Shown: in pieces, positions 23,801 through 35,467 of the stretch | How positions within the stretch are numbered: the stretch's first letter is position 1 | How the letters are laid out: each line of letters begins with the position of its first letter | DNA from: Carallia brachiata | Taxonomy: Eukaryota > Streptophyta > Magnoliopsida > Malpighiales > Rhizophoraceae | Length of the DNA stretch: 64,000 nucleotides | Assembly: GCA_021464245.1 (NCBI GenBank) | Contig: JADCRB010000026.1 | Location: forward strand, 1,568,639-1,632,638 | Direction: 5' to 3' | Notes under the pieces: model-generated | The model's input: only the letters and a program-made list of their open reading frames with translations | Databases searched by the model: none | What the model was told of the DNA's origin: nothing | Program-made: the position numbers and the translations under genes

Positions 23801-24509
23801 GCTTGACTCCTCTCTCTCTCTCTCTCTCTCTCTCAAGAAAAAATGGCTACCTTCTTGATGTTTCCTTGTCTTCTACGATGCGATATTCTCCTATTTACAT
23901 CTCTTATTTTCTCTCTCACTCTCGCTCTCTCTTTCTCTCTCTAGACATAGCTAACCTACGCTTCTATCTCTCTCTCTCTCTCTCTCTCAGAGTAGCGTTA
24001 GATTTGATTTGCCATTGCTTGCATTGAAATCAAATTTTCGTCTCTAAGAAGTTTAGAGGACGTGCTGATTTCTCGTTTCGATCTACTGTTTTGTTTACTC
24101 AATCCTTTAGTCGAATCCCTTCCAAATGTTTATTTTCTCCCCTTCCTTCCGATTTCTGTTTGGTTGCTCAGAAACCTCCGGAAAATTTGAAGTGTAGCGG
24201 TCAATTGTGTGCTACAATATAGCGACGTGTCTTACGGAATGTAAGCGAAAAGAAGGACTTGAAGTGATTGTAGTTTTAGTAGTAAGCTCGGGATTTAGAG
24301 CAATTGCGGTCTGCTGCCATCTGATCTGATAAAGCTATCCGCGTTTCGGCATTTTAATTGTTTTTGTGTTATTTGTTTCAGCAGGGGATTTTGATGCTTT
24401 GACGGAGTCTGCTGGTGTGAGATAGAGAGATCTCTGGAGGGAGGAGACGAGGAGGCCGCCTTTCTGCTGAATTCTGTTTTCTTGCAAGGAATCTTGAAGT
24501 GAAGTAAAT
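23801..24509 (+). promoter_or_regulatory. CSI1 5' leader with CT repeats and probable leader intron
   Basis: Two (CT)n tracts at about 23808-23834 and 23967-23989, a common feature of plant 5' UTRs, precede a probable leader intron that ends TTTGTTTCAG near 24381. The last leader exon runs into the ATG at 24510. No upstream frame is convincing. The transcription start is not resolved. Confidence 0.45.
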
Positions 24510-27500
24510 ATGGCGGCTACACTGGCTTGGAGGTTTGCTGCCAGCAATGGTGGCAGCCATACCACCGCCAACGATATGGTAACTGAGTATCTTTTCTAGT
24601 GGATTTACTGTCAACTGTTGAGAGGACTGAAATTGATTGGATGAACTTGCTGGATTTGTCTGGATTTCTTCTTTACATTATTATATCAATTGGTGCTGAT
24701 ATGCGTGGGAGATGATCTGGATCTCGTCGTCCTCATCTGTTGGTGCTTGATACGTCTGTTTTTCTTGAGTTTTTGGTGTCACTTAAAATTCGAATCTGTG
24801 GAGCTTCTGTATGTGTTTTTAGATTTTCGATTTTGTACATATCAATCTGTGATTGGCTGACTTGTGAGAGACTCTTGTTTTGTTTGTGACATGATATTAG
24901 ATGTTTTTATCTGCAATGGCGATAAAAGTATTTCTTTCGTGCATCTCTCTCTCCACACGCACACAAATACTTCAAATTATAAGGTGCATTGGCTAGATTT
25001 CAGGAATTTGCTTGGCTGATCAAAACTGATTTGAAGTTAAAATTTTTAAATTATCTTCTTATAATTTTGTTTTTGTTGGGTTGGTGTAAGTGAATGATGC
25101 TTGCACTCATAAAAGTGGGAATTCTATTCTTTTGCAATCACAGGAAAAAAATGGCGATGCAAAACTTCAGGAGTCAGAGCCTCCAACTCCACGCTCAGTT
25201 ATGAAGATGGGTTTGAGGTCAGTTCTGATTTATTTAGCATTCCACCGAACCACCATGCTGTCAGCTGTTCTAGCCTCTTTGGTTTATGGTTGCTGCTTGT
25301 TTCCCACATTATTACTTTCAGCCTCTTAGTTCTGGAATCTCTCTATCTCCTGCCAATTATCATATAACTCAATTTCTTAACCAGCTTGAGAAAAAGTCAC
25401 GGAATTGGTGGAACAGATTTGAAATGGCTACAACTAAAATTTTGGCTTCTAGGTATGTGTTTAATTTAAAAATATGGGAAGGCCATCTTATGCATAATTT
25501 ACAATCTTGACATATTTATCATTTTTAGCATACTGTAAAGTGAATGCAAAACCTTTCAACAAACTCTGATGCCAACATCTGGGCCTTACTTCCTTAATAA
25601 CTACAGTCCTGTTATATGATGTAACTTTAGGTTCTTCTCTTACCAACTGGCATGTTAACCAACTCATCACTTCCCTCACAACACTTTCTATATTGGTTTA
25701 ACTTGAACAAGGTAATTCTTGCTTTTGGTAAATTTTTCTTACTTTCTCCAATAATCTGCAGAGATCGTAGTAGCAGCAGCATGGAGGATCCAGATGGCAC
25801 ATTAGCAAGTGTTGCTCAATGCATTGAGCAGTTGCGCCAGAGTTCCTCATCTGCACAAGAGAAAGAGTTTTCCTTGAGGCAGCTACTTGAACTTATTGAA
25901 ACACGTGAAAATGCTTTCAGTGCTGTTGGATCTCACTCTCAAGCAGTTCCAGTACTTGTTTCTCTTCTGCGATCAGGATCACTTGGAATCAAAATACAGC
26001 TGCTACTGTTTTAGGATCTCTATGTAAGGAGAATGAACTGAGGGTAAAAGTGCTACTTGGAGGGTGCATCCCACCATTGCTTGGTCTTCTCAGGTCAAGC
26101 TCTGCCGAAGGTCAAATTTCAGCTGCAAAGACAATATATGCGGTTTCTCAGGGTGGTGCGAAGGATCATGTCGGATCCAAAATTTTTTCCACTGAAGGAG
26201 TTGTTCCAGTGCTCTGGGAGCTGCTTCAAAATGGGCTTAAAACTGGCAACTTAGTTGATAACTTGTTGACAGGAGCACTGAAAAATCTCTCTACTAGCAC
26301 TGAGGGCTTTTGGTCTGCAACAATACAAGCTGGAGGAGTGGATATACTTGTGAAGTTGCTCACCACGGGACAGTCTGGAACCCAAGCCAATGTCTGCTTT
26401 CTACTTGCATGCATGATGCTGGAGGATACATCAGTTTGTTCTAAGGTATTGGAGGCAGAGGCTACTAAGCAACTGCTCAAGCTTATTGGACCTGGTAATG
26501 AGGCCTCTGTTAGAGCAGAAGCCGCAGGTGCTCTCAAGTCTCTTTCAGCTCAGTGTAAAGAAGCAAGACGGGAGATAGCTAATTCTAATGGTATTCCTGC
26601 CTTGATAAATGCAACTATAGCTCCCTCAAAAGAATTCATGCAGGGGGAGCATGCCCAAGCATTGCAGGAGAATGCAATGTGTGCTCTTGCAAACATTTCT
26701 GGTGGTTTGTCATATGTAATTTCAAGCCTTGGACAAAGCCTTGAATCATGTTCTTCACCTGCCCAGACTGCTGACACACTAGGAGCTTTAGCTTCGGCTC
26801 TCATGATCTATGATCACAAAGCTGAGTCTACAAGGGCATCAGATCCTGTGGTTGCTGAGCAAAATTTGGTGAAGCAGTTCAAGCCTCGTCTACCATTTCT
26901 CGTGCAAGAGCGTACCATAGAAGCATTGGCCAGCTTGTATGGGAATGCCATACTTTCAACAAAACTTGCAAATTCTGATGCAAAAAGGTTGCTTGTGGGT
27001 TTGATTACAATGGCAACCAATGAAGTTCAGGATGAACTTATAAGAGCTCTTCTGACACTTTGTAACAATGAAGGCAGTTTGTGGCATTCACTTCAAGGCC
27101 GTGAAGGGGTCCAGTTGTTGATATCTCTTCTTGGACTGTCATCAGAACAACAGCAAGAATGTGCAGTTGCTTTGCTTTGCCTTCTATCTAACGAAAATGA
27201 TGAAAGCAAGTGGGCTATTACTGCTGCTGGTGGTATACCTCCACTGGTTCAGATACTAGAGACAGGATCTGCAAAAGCCAAGGAGGATTCTGCAACAATC
27301 CTTCGGAACTTATGCAATCACAGTGAAGACATACGTGCATGCGTTGAAAGTGCTGATGCCGTTCCAGCATTGTTATGGCTATTGAAGAATGGGAGCCCTA
27401 ATGGAAAAGAAATCGCAGCGAAGACTTTAAACCATTTGATCCATAAATCTGATACGGCAACTATCAGCCAGCTCACTGCATTATTAACCAGTGACCTGCC

Positions 27501-30500
27501 CGAATCAAAAGTATATGTTCTAGATGCTTTAAGAAGCATGCTTTCTGTGGTTCTGTTGAGTGATATATTACGGGAAGGCAGTGCAGCAAATGATGCAATG
27601 GAGACCATGATTAAAATATTGAGCTCTACTAAAGAAGAGACACAAGCAAAATCTGCCTCGGCTTTGGCTGGAATTTTTGAAGTCAGGAAGGATTTGCGTG
27701 AAAGTGGCATTGCTGTAAAAACCTTTTGGTCAGTCATGAAATTGCTAAATGTGGAATCTGAAAACATTCTGTTAGAGTCATCTCATTGCCTTGCTGCAAT
27801 ATTTCTCTCAATTAAGGAAAACAGAGATGTGGCAGCTGTTGCTCGAGATGCATATTCTCCTTTAGTTACACTTGCTAACTCTCCAACTCTAGAAGTTGCT
27901 GAACAGGCAACATGTGCTCTGGCAAATCTTATTTTGGACAATGAAGCTTCAGAGAAAGCAATACTGGAAGAAATTATTCTGCCTGCAACGAGAGTTCTTC
28001 GTGAAGGAACAGTTTCTGGAAAGACACATGCAGCAGCTGCAATTGCTCGTCTGCTTCATTCCCGTAGAATTGATAATGCTGTTACTGATTGTGTGAATCG
28101 CGCTGGAACAGTCCTTGCATTAGTTTCTCTTTTAGAATGTGCTAATGGTGGATCTGTTGCCATATCGGAAGCTCTAGGTGCACTTGCTATTCTGTCAAGG
28201 TCAGAAGGGGCTGATAGCAACATTAAACCTGCATGGGCTGTACTAGCTGAATTTCCAGAAAGTATAACCCCTATAGTTGCATCCATTGCCGATGCAGCGC
28301 ACATGTTGCAGGATAAAGCTATTGAAATATTGTCACGGCTTTGCCAAGATCAGCCCATTGTTTTAGGAGATACTGTTGCTAGTGCCTCTGGATGCTTGTT
28401 GTCAATTGCTAGAAGGATAATCAATTCCAAAAACTCAACAGTCAAACTTGGGGGAGCTGCATTGCTTATTTGTGCTGCAAAAGTCAGCCACCTTAGGGTG
28501 GTGGAAGATCTTAATCAATCAAATTTGTCTACCTACCTCATTCAATCACTTGTTTCAATGCTTAGTTCTGCAGAGTCTGCTATTTTGGGGAATCAAGGTT
28601 ATGAAAACAAAGTGGCCATTAGCATCTCCAGGCATTCTAGGGAGGAGGAGGGGAATGGCAAAGCCATTGCAGTAATATCAGTAGTCCATGGTTATAACTT
28701 AGCTGTTTGGTTGCTTTCTGTTATCGCTTGTCATGATTTCAAAAGTAAAATTTTGATAATGGAGGCTGGAGCAATTGAAGTCATCACCGACAGAATCTCA
28801 AATAATCTTTTGCGGTATAGTCAGGTATCTAACCCATTTTCCAGAAGGAACTCCTTTTGTTATATAATATATGCCTAAGAGGCAATAAGCATCATTGAAA
28901 TTGTTGATATACTGGACATTGAAAACTTCAGAGGTTTGTGAAGAAGAAAGTATCAACATTCATTACATATGTTGAAGTTATGCGGTGGTAGAATTTTTCC
29001 TGCACTCTTGTCTCTACTAACCTGGTTTACTACTCTGTTTTTGTGCAGAGCGACTTCAGTGAAGATAGCAGCATATGGATTTGTGCTTTGCTGCTGGCAA
29101 TTTTGTTCCAAGACAGGGATATAATACGAGCACATGCAACTATGAAATCTACACCAGTGCTAGCAAACTTGTTGAAGTCAGAAGAATTTGTAAACAGATA
29201 CTTTGCTGCGCAAGCGGTAGCTAGTCTTGTCTGTAATGGCAGCCGGGGAACACTTCTTTCTGTTGCAAATTCTGGGGCAACTGGTGGTCTAATCTCCTTA
29301 ATTGGCTGTGCTGATGTTGATATATCTGACCTTCTTGAACTGTCAGAGGAGTTCGGTTTGGTGCTTTATCCAGACCAAGTTGCTCTTGAGAGGCTGTTCA
29401 GAGTTGAAGATATCAGGGTTGGTGCCACTTCTCGAAAAGCGATACCTGCACTTGTTGATCTGCTTAAACCTATTCCAGATCGTCCTGGGGCACCTTTTCT
29501 GGCATTAGGTCTTCTGACTCAGCTTGCAAAAGATTGTCAGCCAAACAAGACTGTAATGGTAGAATCTGGTGCCTTAGAAGCGCTGACCAAGTATCTCTCA
29601 CTTGGTCCACAAGATGCTACTGAAGAAGCTGCAACTGATCTGCTAGGGATCCTGTTTAGCACTGCTGAAATTCGCAGGCATGAAGCTGCTTTCGGTGCTG
29701 TTAGCCAACTTGTAGCAGTGTTGCGCCTGGGTGGAAGAGGTTCAAGGTACAGTGCAGCTAAAGCATTGGAAAGCCTGTTTTCTGCTGACCATATCAGGAA
29801 TGCAGACATTGCCAGACAAGCCATCCAACCATTGGTGGAGATCCTTAATACTGGTCTGGAGAAAGAGCAACATGCTGCTATTGCTGCATTGATCAGGTTA
29901 TTAAGTGAAAATTCATCAAGAGCCCTTGCAGTTGCTGATGTTGAAATGAATGCAGTAGATATTCTTTGCCGGATCCTCTCATCAAATTGTACAATGGAGC
30001 TGAAGGGAGATGCTGCAGAGTTGTGTGGTGTTCTATTTGGAAATACAAGAATCAGATCAACAATGGCTGCAGCACGCTGTGTTGAGCCTCTAGTGTCTCT
30101 GCTTGTAACTGAGTTTAGTCCTGCTCACCATTCAGTTGTCCATGCACTGGACAAATTAGTTGACGACGAGCAACTTGCGGAACTAGTTGCTGCACATGGT
30201 GCAGTTATTCCTCTTGTTGGCCTCCTGTATGGTAAGAATTTCATGTTCCATGAGGCTATTTCCAGAGCACTTGTGAAGTTGGGGAAAGACAGGCCTGGCT
30301 GTAAACTGGAAATGGTAAAAGCCGGCGTGATTGAGAGCATACTTGATATCCTCCATGAGGCACCAGATTTTCTCTGTGCTGCATTTGCAGAATTGCTTCG
30401 GATATTGACCAATAATGCCAGCATTGCTAAGGGATCATCTGCTGCGAAGGTGGTTGAGCCCCTTTTCCTGCTGCTGACAAGGCCAGAATTTGGCCCTGAT

Positions 30501-33500
30501 GGACAGCATAGTGCACTACAGGTTCTTGTCAACATATTAGAACATCCACAATGTCGTGCTGACTATAGCCTTACCTCTCACCAAGCCATTGAGCCACTTA
30601 TCCCCTTGCTTGATTCCCCTGCTCCTGCAGTGCAACAGTTGGCAGCAGAGCTTCTATCACACTTACTCCTAGAAGAACATCTACAGAAAGATCCTGTGAC
30701 TCAGCAAGTAATAGGGCCTCTGATACGAGTTCTTGGTTCTGGCATACACATCTTGCAGCAGAGAGCTGTTAAGGCCCTTGTTAGCATTGCACTAATATGG
30801 CCAAATGAAATTGCAAAAGAGGGTGGTGTGAGTGAGCTATCCAAAGTCATATTGCAAGCTGATCCTTCTCTTCCTAACACCTTGTGGGAATCAGCTGCTT
30901 CTGTTTTGGCAAGCATTCTGCAGTTCAGCTCTGAATTCTATTTGGAGGTACCAGTTGCTGTGTTGGTAAGATTACTGCGTTCTGGCTCGGAAAGTACGGC
31001 GATTGGTGCCTTGAATGCTCTTCTGGTGTTAGAAAGTGATGATGGAACCAGTGCAGAAGCAATGGCTGAAAGTGGTGCCATAGAGGCTCTTTTGGAACTT
31101 CTTCGTAGTCATCAGTGTGAGGAAACAGCTGCAAGGCTGCTGGAAGTACTACTCAATAATGTGAAAATCAGAGAATCAAAAGCAACTAAAACAGCAATCT
31201 TGCCATTATCCCAATATCTCCTGGATCCACAAACCCAAGCACAGCAGGCTAGGTTGCTGGCAACATTGGCTCTTGGTGATCTGTTCCAGAATGAGAGCCT
31301 GGCACGAAGTACTGATGCTGTTGCAGCTTGTCGTGCTCTGGTCAATGTGCTTGAAGAGCAACCCACAGAAGAAATGAAAGTTGTAGCCATATGTGCCCTG
31401 CAAAACCTTGTTATGTACAGCCGATCTAACAAAAGAGCAGTTGCAGAGGCTGGTGGTGTTCAGGTAGTGTTGGATCTTATTGGCTCAAGTGATCCAGATA
31501 CATCTGTCCAGGCTGCAATGTTTGTTAAACTTCTTTTCTCCAATCACACGATTCAAGAGTATGCTTCCAGTGAAACAGTCAGAGCTATAACCGGTAAGTC
31601 TTTATATATCCCCTGCATAGAGTTTGTCAACTTTTGGCTAATATCAGAAAATTGTTTGTCTTTTTCTGGACAATATTTGTTGCCTATAATACAGCGATTT
31701 GCTGTCCAGTTGTTGTTCTTCAAGCATTGTCAATGTCTCTTGAGTTTTGGTAGCATATGACCTTTCCTAGACCACCAAGGGGTAAAGTTCTGTTACGGCC
31801 TGCCTTATGAACTTTATTTGACGAATAATGCCCATATAATCTTTTCGAAGGCTATAATTTTCATTTTTGTAGCAAGATTTTGATATTTGACATGCCAATA
31901 ATATTGGGTTTCAGATTTTTTTGCTACTAAACAAAAACAAACAGAAGCAAAAAAAAAAGAATGTTTTGAATACATAGAGAAATTTTAGCGATGTGACTTT
32001 GTAATTTGCTTAGTTGTAGAAGTTGTTTTATGTCCAGATCATCTGCTTATTGTGAGACAGGGTAGAAGAATGCTTAGTGACTTTGAACAAATTCTGATTA
32101 AATTTAGAGTTGATATATCAGCAACTGAAAGGATTACTAGTTTTATCTTGCAGCTGCCATTGAAAAGGATTTATGGGCCACTGGAACAGTTAATGAGGAG
32201 TATCTGAAAGCTCTGAATTCTCTCTTTAGTAACTTCCCCCGCTTGAGAGCCACTGAGCCTGCAACCCTCAGTATACCCCACCTTGTTACATCACTCAAGA
32301 CAGGCTCAGAAGCAACCCAAGAAGCTGCCTTGGATGCACTTTTCCTTCTCAGGCAAGCTTGGTCAGCCTGTCCAGCTGAAGTTTCTAGAGCTCAATCCAT
32401 TGCTGCTGCAGATGCAATCCCCTTATTGCAGTATTTGATACAGTCTGGCCCACCTCGATTTCAGGAAAAAGCAGAATTTTTGCTACAGTGTTTACCAGGA
32501 ACATTGCTAGTTATTATCAAACGTGGAAATAATATGAAACAGTCGGTGGGAAACCCAAGTGTTTATTGCAAGCTCACACTGGGAAATACTCCGCCAAGGC
32601 AAACAACTGTAAGATGCTTCCATTTCCCATGGACGTTTCCTTTATGTTATAAAATCCTTATTGAACACACAAAATCAAAATGAAACCTAGTTGGCAAAAA
32701 TGTCATCTTTATCCCTCATCACAAACCTTTGATGCTAGAATTTGTTGCGAACTCACTTTAACAGGGATGCAGACTAGGGATCTTCATAATGCTATACAGC
32801 ACTCAAGGCAAAATTTAAGCCCAAGTTGCTAGTTGTTGTTTTTATTTTTTATTTTTAATTATTATTATTATTATTATTTTTTGATTGAGTTTTTTGGGTG
32901 GTGCTATATGTTTGAATGAGAATATGATCCAAAAATAAGCAGTTGGTCACGATACAGAGTTAAGCCTGATTGTAAGTTGAAGCCAGGATGGTCTGTGACA
33001 ATTGTGTATTTACCATCATCTTGTTCCTGCATGCTGTTTATTTACTGGCTTAGAACTTTTTTTCGTGAATCGTATAGTTAGTTAGCTGATGAAAAACAGA
33101 GTAATTGGAGAAGCTGAATGCATAAAGCATTACATGATTACCATGTTATAATTAGCAGGAAACATACAAGCCAGTCTAAATTTTTGGGTTAACCAAGGAC
33201 AGTCTATAGAACGAAGACATTCTGCCATATATTCAGCCTGGTGTTAACATTGAAAAACTAGCCTCTACTTGTCACAAGCACATTTTGTAGCCAACATAAT
33301 TACAATGGTATATTTACCCGCTCAAACTGAATCATGTTTGTGTACTTTTCAGGTTGTATCTACTGGCCCTAATCCAGAGTGGGATGAGAGCTTCGCATGG
33401 ACCTTTGAGAGTCCACCAAAAGGCCAGAAGCTTCATATCTCTTGCAAGAACAAGAGCAAAATGGGAAAGGTAATTCAATGTTCTCCGTAGTGTTGGTGAT

Positions 33501-33690
33501 ACTTTTCATCAATGGTTGCTCATACAAGTTTTTTCCGGTCTGATGACAGAGCTCCTTCGGAAAAGTAACGATCCAGATTGATCGAGTTGTAATGCTGGGA
33601 GCCGTTGCTGGGGAGTACACTTTGTTGCCTGAAAGCAAAAAAGGGGCCTCAAGAAATCTGGAAATAGAGTTCCAGTGGTCTAACAAGTAG
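24510..33690 (+). CDS. CSI1: CELLULOSE SYNTHASE INTERACTIVE 1 (CSI1/POM2), with a one-base frameshift
   Basis: CSI1 links plasma-membrane cellulose synthase complexes to cortical microtubules. Seven coding exons: 24510-24578, 25144-25217, 25762-28824, 29049-31593, 32154-32608, 33353-33469, 33550-33690. The N-terminus (MAATLAWRF...) leads to [17 protein letters not shown]. Armadillo-type repeats then fill most of the protein (for example [20 protein letters not shown]), and a C2 domain occupies about the last 145 residues ([36 protein letters not shown] end). Splice phases agree throughout. The exception is at 25997-25999, where CAGCTGCT replaces the expected CAGGCTGCT. Read literally, translation stops at 26012-26014; restoring one base gives about 2,154 residues, the family's usual size. 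The intact sequence on both sides favours a recent lesion or a base error over an old pseudogene. Confidence 0.93.
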
Positions 33691-35467
33691 CAACTGTCAC
33701 TGAACCAGCAATTACTAAGCGGAAAATTGAATTTTGGGGACAAAATACGTTCCAATACGCAATTCTTTGTTTTTTCTTCAAACACTTTCCCGTCATTTTT
33801 ACTTTCCAAATTGGGTTATTTATCTTGTCAGTGTAAATAGCTTTGCAACAGATTTTGATTGTTATAGTACGAATTTGTAAAATGGCGCCATATTTGTTCA
33901 GATGTATTCTTTTGTAACCTAGTTTTCCGTTCGTTTCTTTTACCGGGACTGAACCATATGGACAAACAGTAAAAACCTACTCTCTGTAACTTTTGTACTG
34001 ATGCAATACGTTGTGTGCCGATGTGATGGGAGGAAAATAATAACGGTTATTTCTTTCTTAGGGTACGCGCTTTATTTATTTATTTATTTATTATTATTAT
34101 TATTATTTTGTCTTAAAAGAGCACTAGAGCAGTAAGCTCGTACAATTAGAGGAGGGGGAGGGGAGTGCGGTTTAAACTCTCTTCTCTAATTGGGCAAACA
34201 GTCCGATAACTACTTGCTTTAAAGTAGGTGGTTCACTGCATGTTTTCTAAATCATAGACTTGCACCTCGGAGAGAAGAAGGGAACTGTGACGAATAAATT
34301 GCAGTGTTGGGATTTAATATTTGATTGGTCTATTGTTTTTCTCTTAATCCAAGTAATTATAGAATCAAACAATAGTTTAACTTGAAAAAACCCAAATTGA
34401 TGGTTTGTCTTTTACATAGATGATCTGATTAGTTATTTACATGATAAGTATTAGATTATTTAGCTCTAGTTTATTCTACTTCTGTGAAATCACTCTGTTA
34501 CATTCTACGAAATTCAAATCTAAAACAATTTGTTTACGGATTCAGTTATTAATTACTGCTAGGCATGGTCAAGTTATTAATTATTGAGTGTCAAATGTAC
34601 TCTTTTGCCAAGTAATTATAAATTTTAGTAACATAAAAGACACTTCTTATTTTATTATTTTCTATTTCATCAGGAGCTTTTTTTTTCTTAAAAATAATAT
34701 TTTCAAAGCTGAACTGCAAAAACTGATCTTAAAAGATTAATCAGTTCAACTAACTCTACAAGAAAATGAAATGATATTTAATTTTAAATATATAAAAATA
34801 TAATATTTATATAATTTATACAAAATATTAGTGTGGAATGAAGGAGTGAAAACCGTCCATCCACCCATTTTCCGAAACAAACCATTCCAATCTCCAAGGT
34901 GATTTAACCATTGACTACTTCCTCAAACCGATCACCCCCACAGGCATGTCCCCTCAAACGTCAAAGTTTCCCTTGATTACTTGTCAACCAGGACATATAT
35001 GGCCCAAGAAAAAAGGAGATTCAAGAGGGGCATTTTTTTTCAGTAAATGATATGAAAAAATGAGGATGGTATTTTAATGATTTGTTAAAAAAATTAATTT
35101 TTTATTTAAACCACACAAAATATAAAAGAAATGTGCCAAACCAACTAATTATTTTTTTTGGTGCAAACCAACTAATTATTTTTGCACCATATCCGCGCTG
35201 CATTATTCTTTCTCTTCTTCTGTTTTCCTTCCATTCTCTGTCTCTACCTCCCTCTTCTTTCATCTCTCTACCCACCATCTGCAGCTTATTTAATTGTTTC
35301 TACCGAGTTTCTGTTTTCTGTCCTTTTTTTTCCTTGTTTTAAACAAAAATTAAAAAGACTAAGATATTTGGTGAAATTTCTATAGTTTGCTTTTTCTTTT
35401 TCTTTTTTTTTTTTTTTTCTTTCTGGGTTATAAAGAGGAGATCAAAAGGATTGATTAATTATTAAAA
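33691..35467. other. Intergenic region between CSI1 and the MADS gene
   Basis: The CSI1 3' flank is followed by a (TTTA)n/(TTA)n microsatellite at about 34070-34110 and AT-rich sequence. Near the MADS start there are CT-rich tracts (35200-35290) and a long pyrimidine tract at about 35386-35422, which would lie in the promoter or leader. No ORF with coding character. Confidence 0.5.

Noticed and set aside
25384..25452. Exon-like segment (AG before CTTGAG, ending CTTCTAG then GTATGT) in a CSI1 intron
   Set aside because: Adding it would insert residues between MGLR and DRSSSSMED, where CSI1 relatives are continuous; splice phase already closes without it.
26050..28878. Separate gene starting at the GTG at 26050
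   Set aside because: It is the continuation of CSI1 exon 3 after the one-base frameshift; plants do not use GTG starts routinely.
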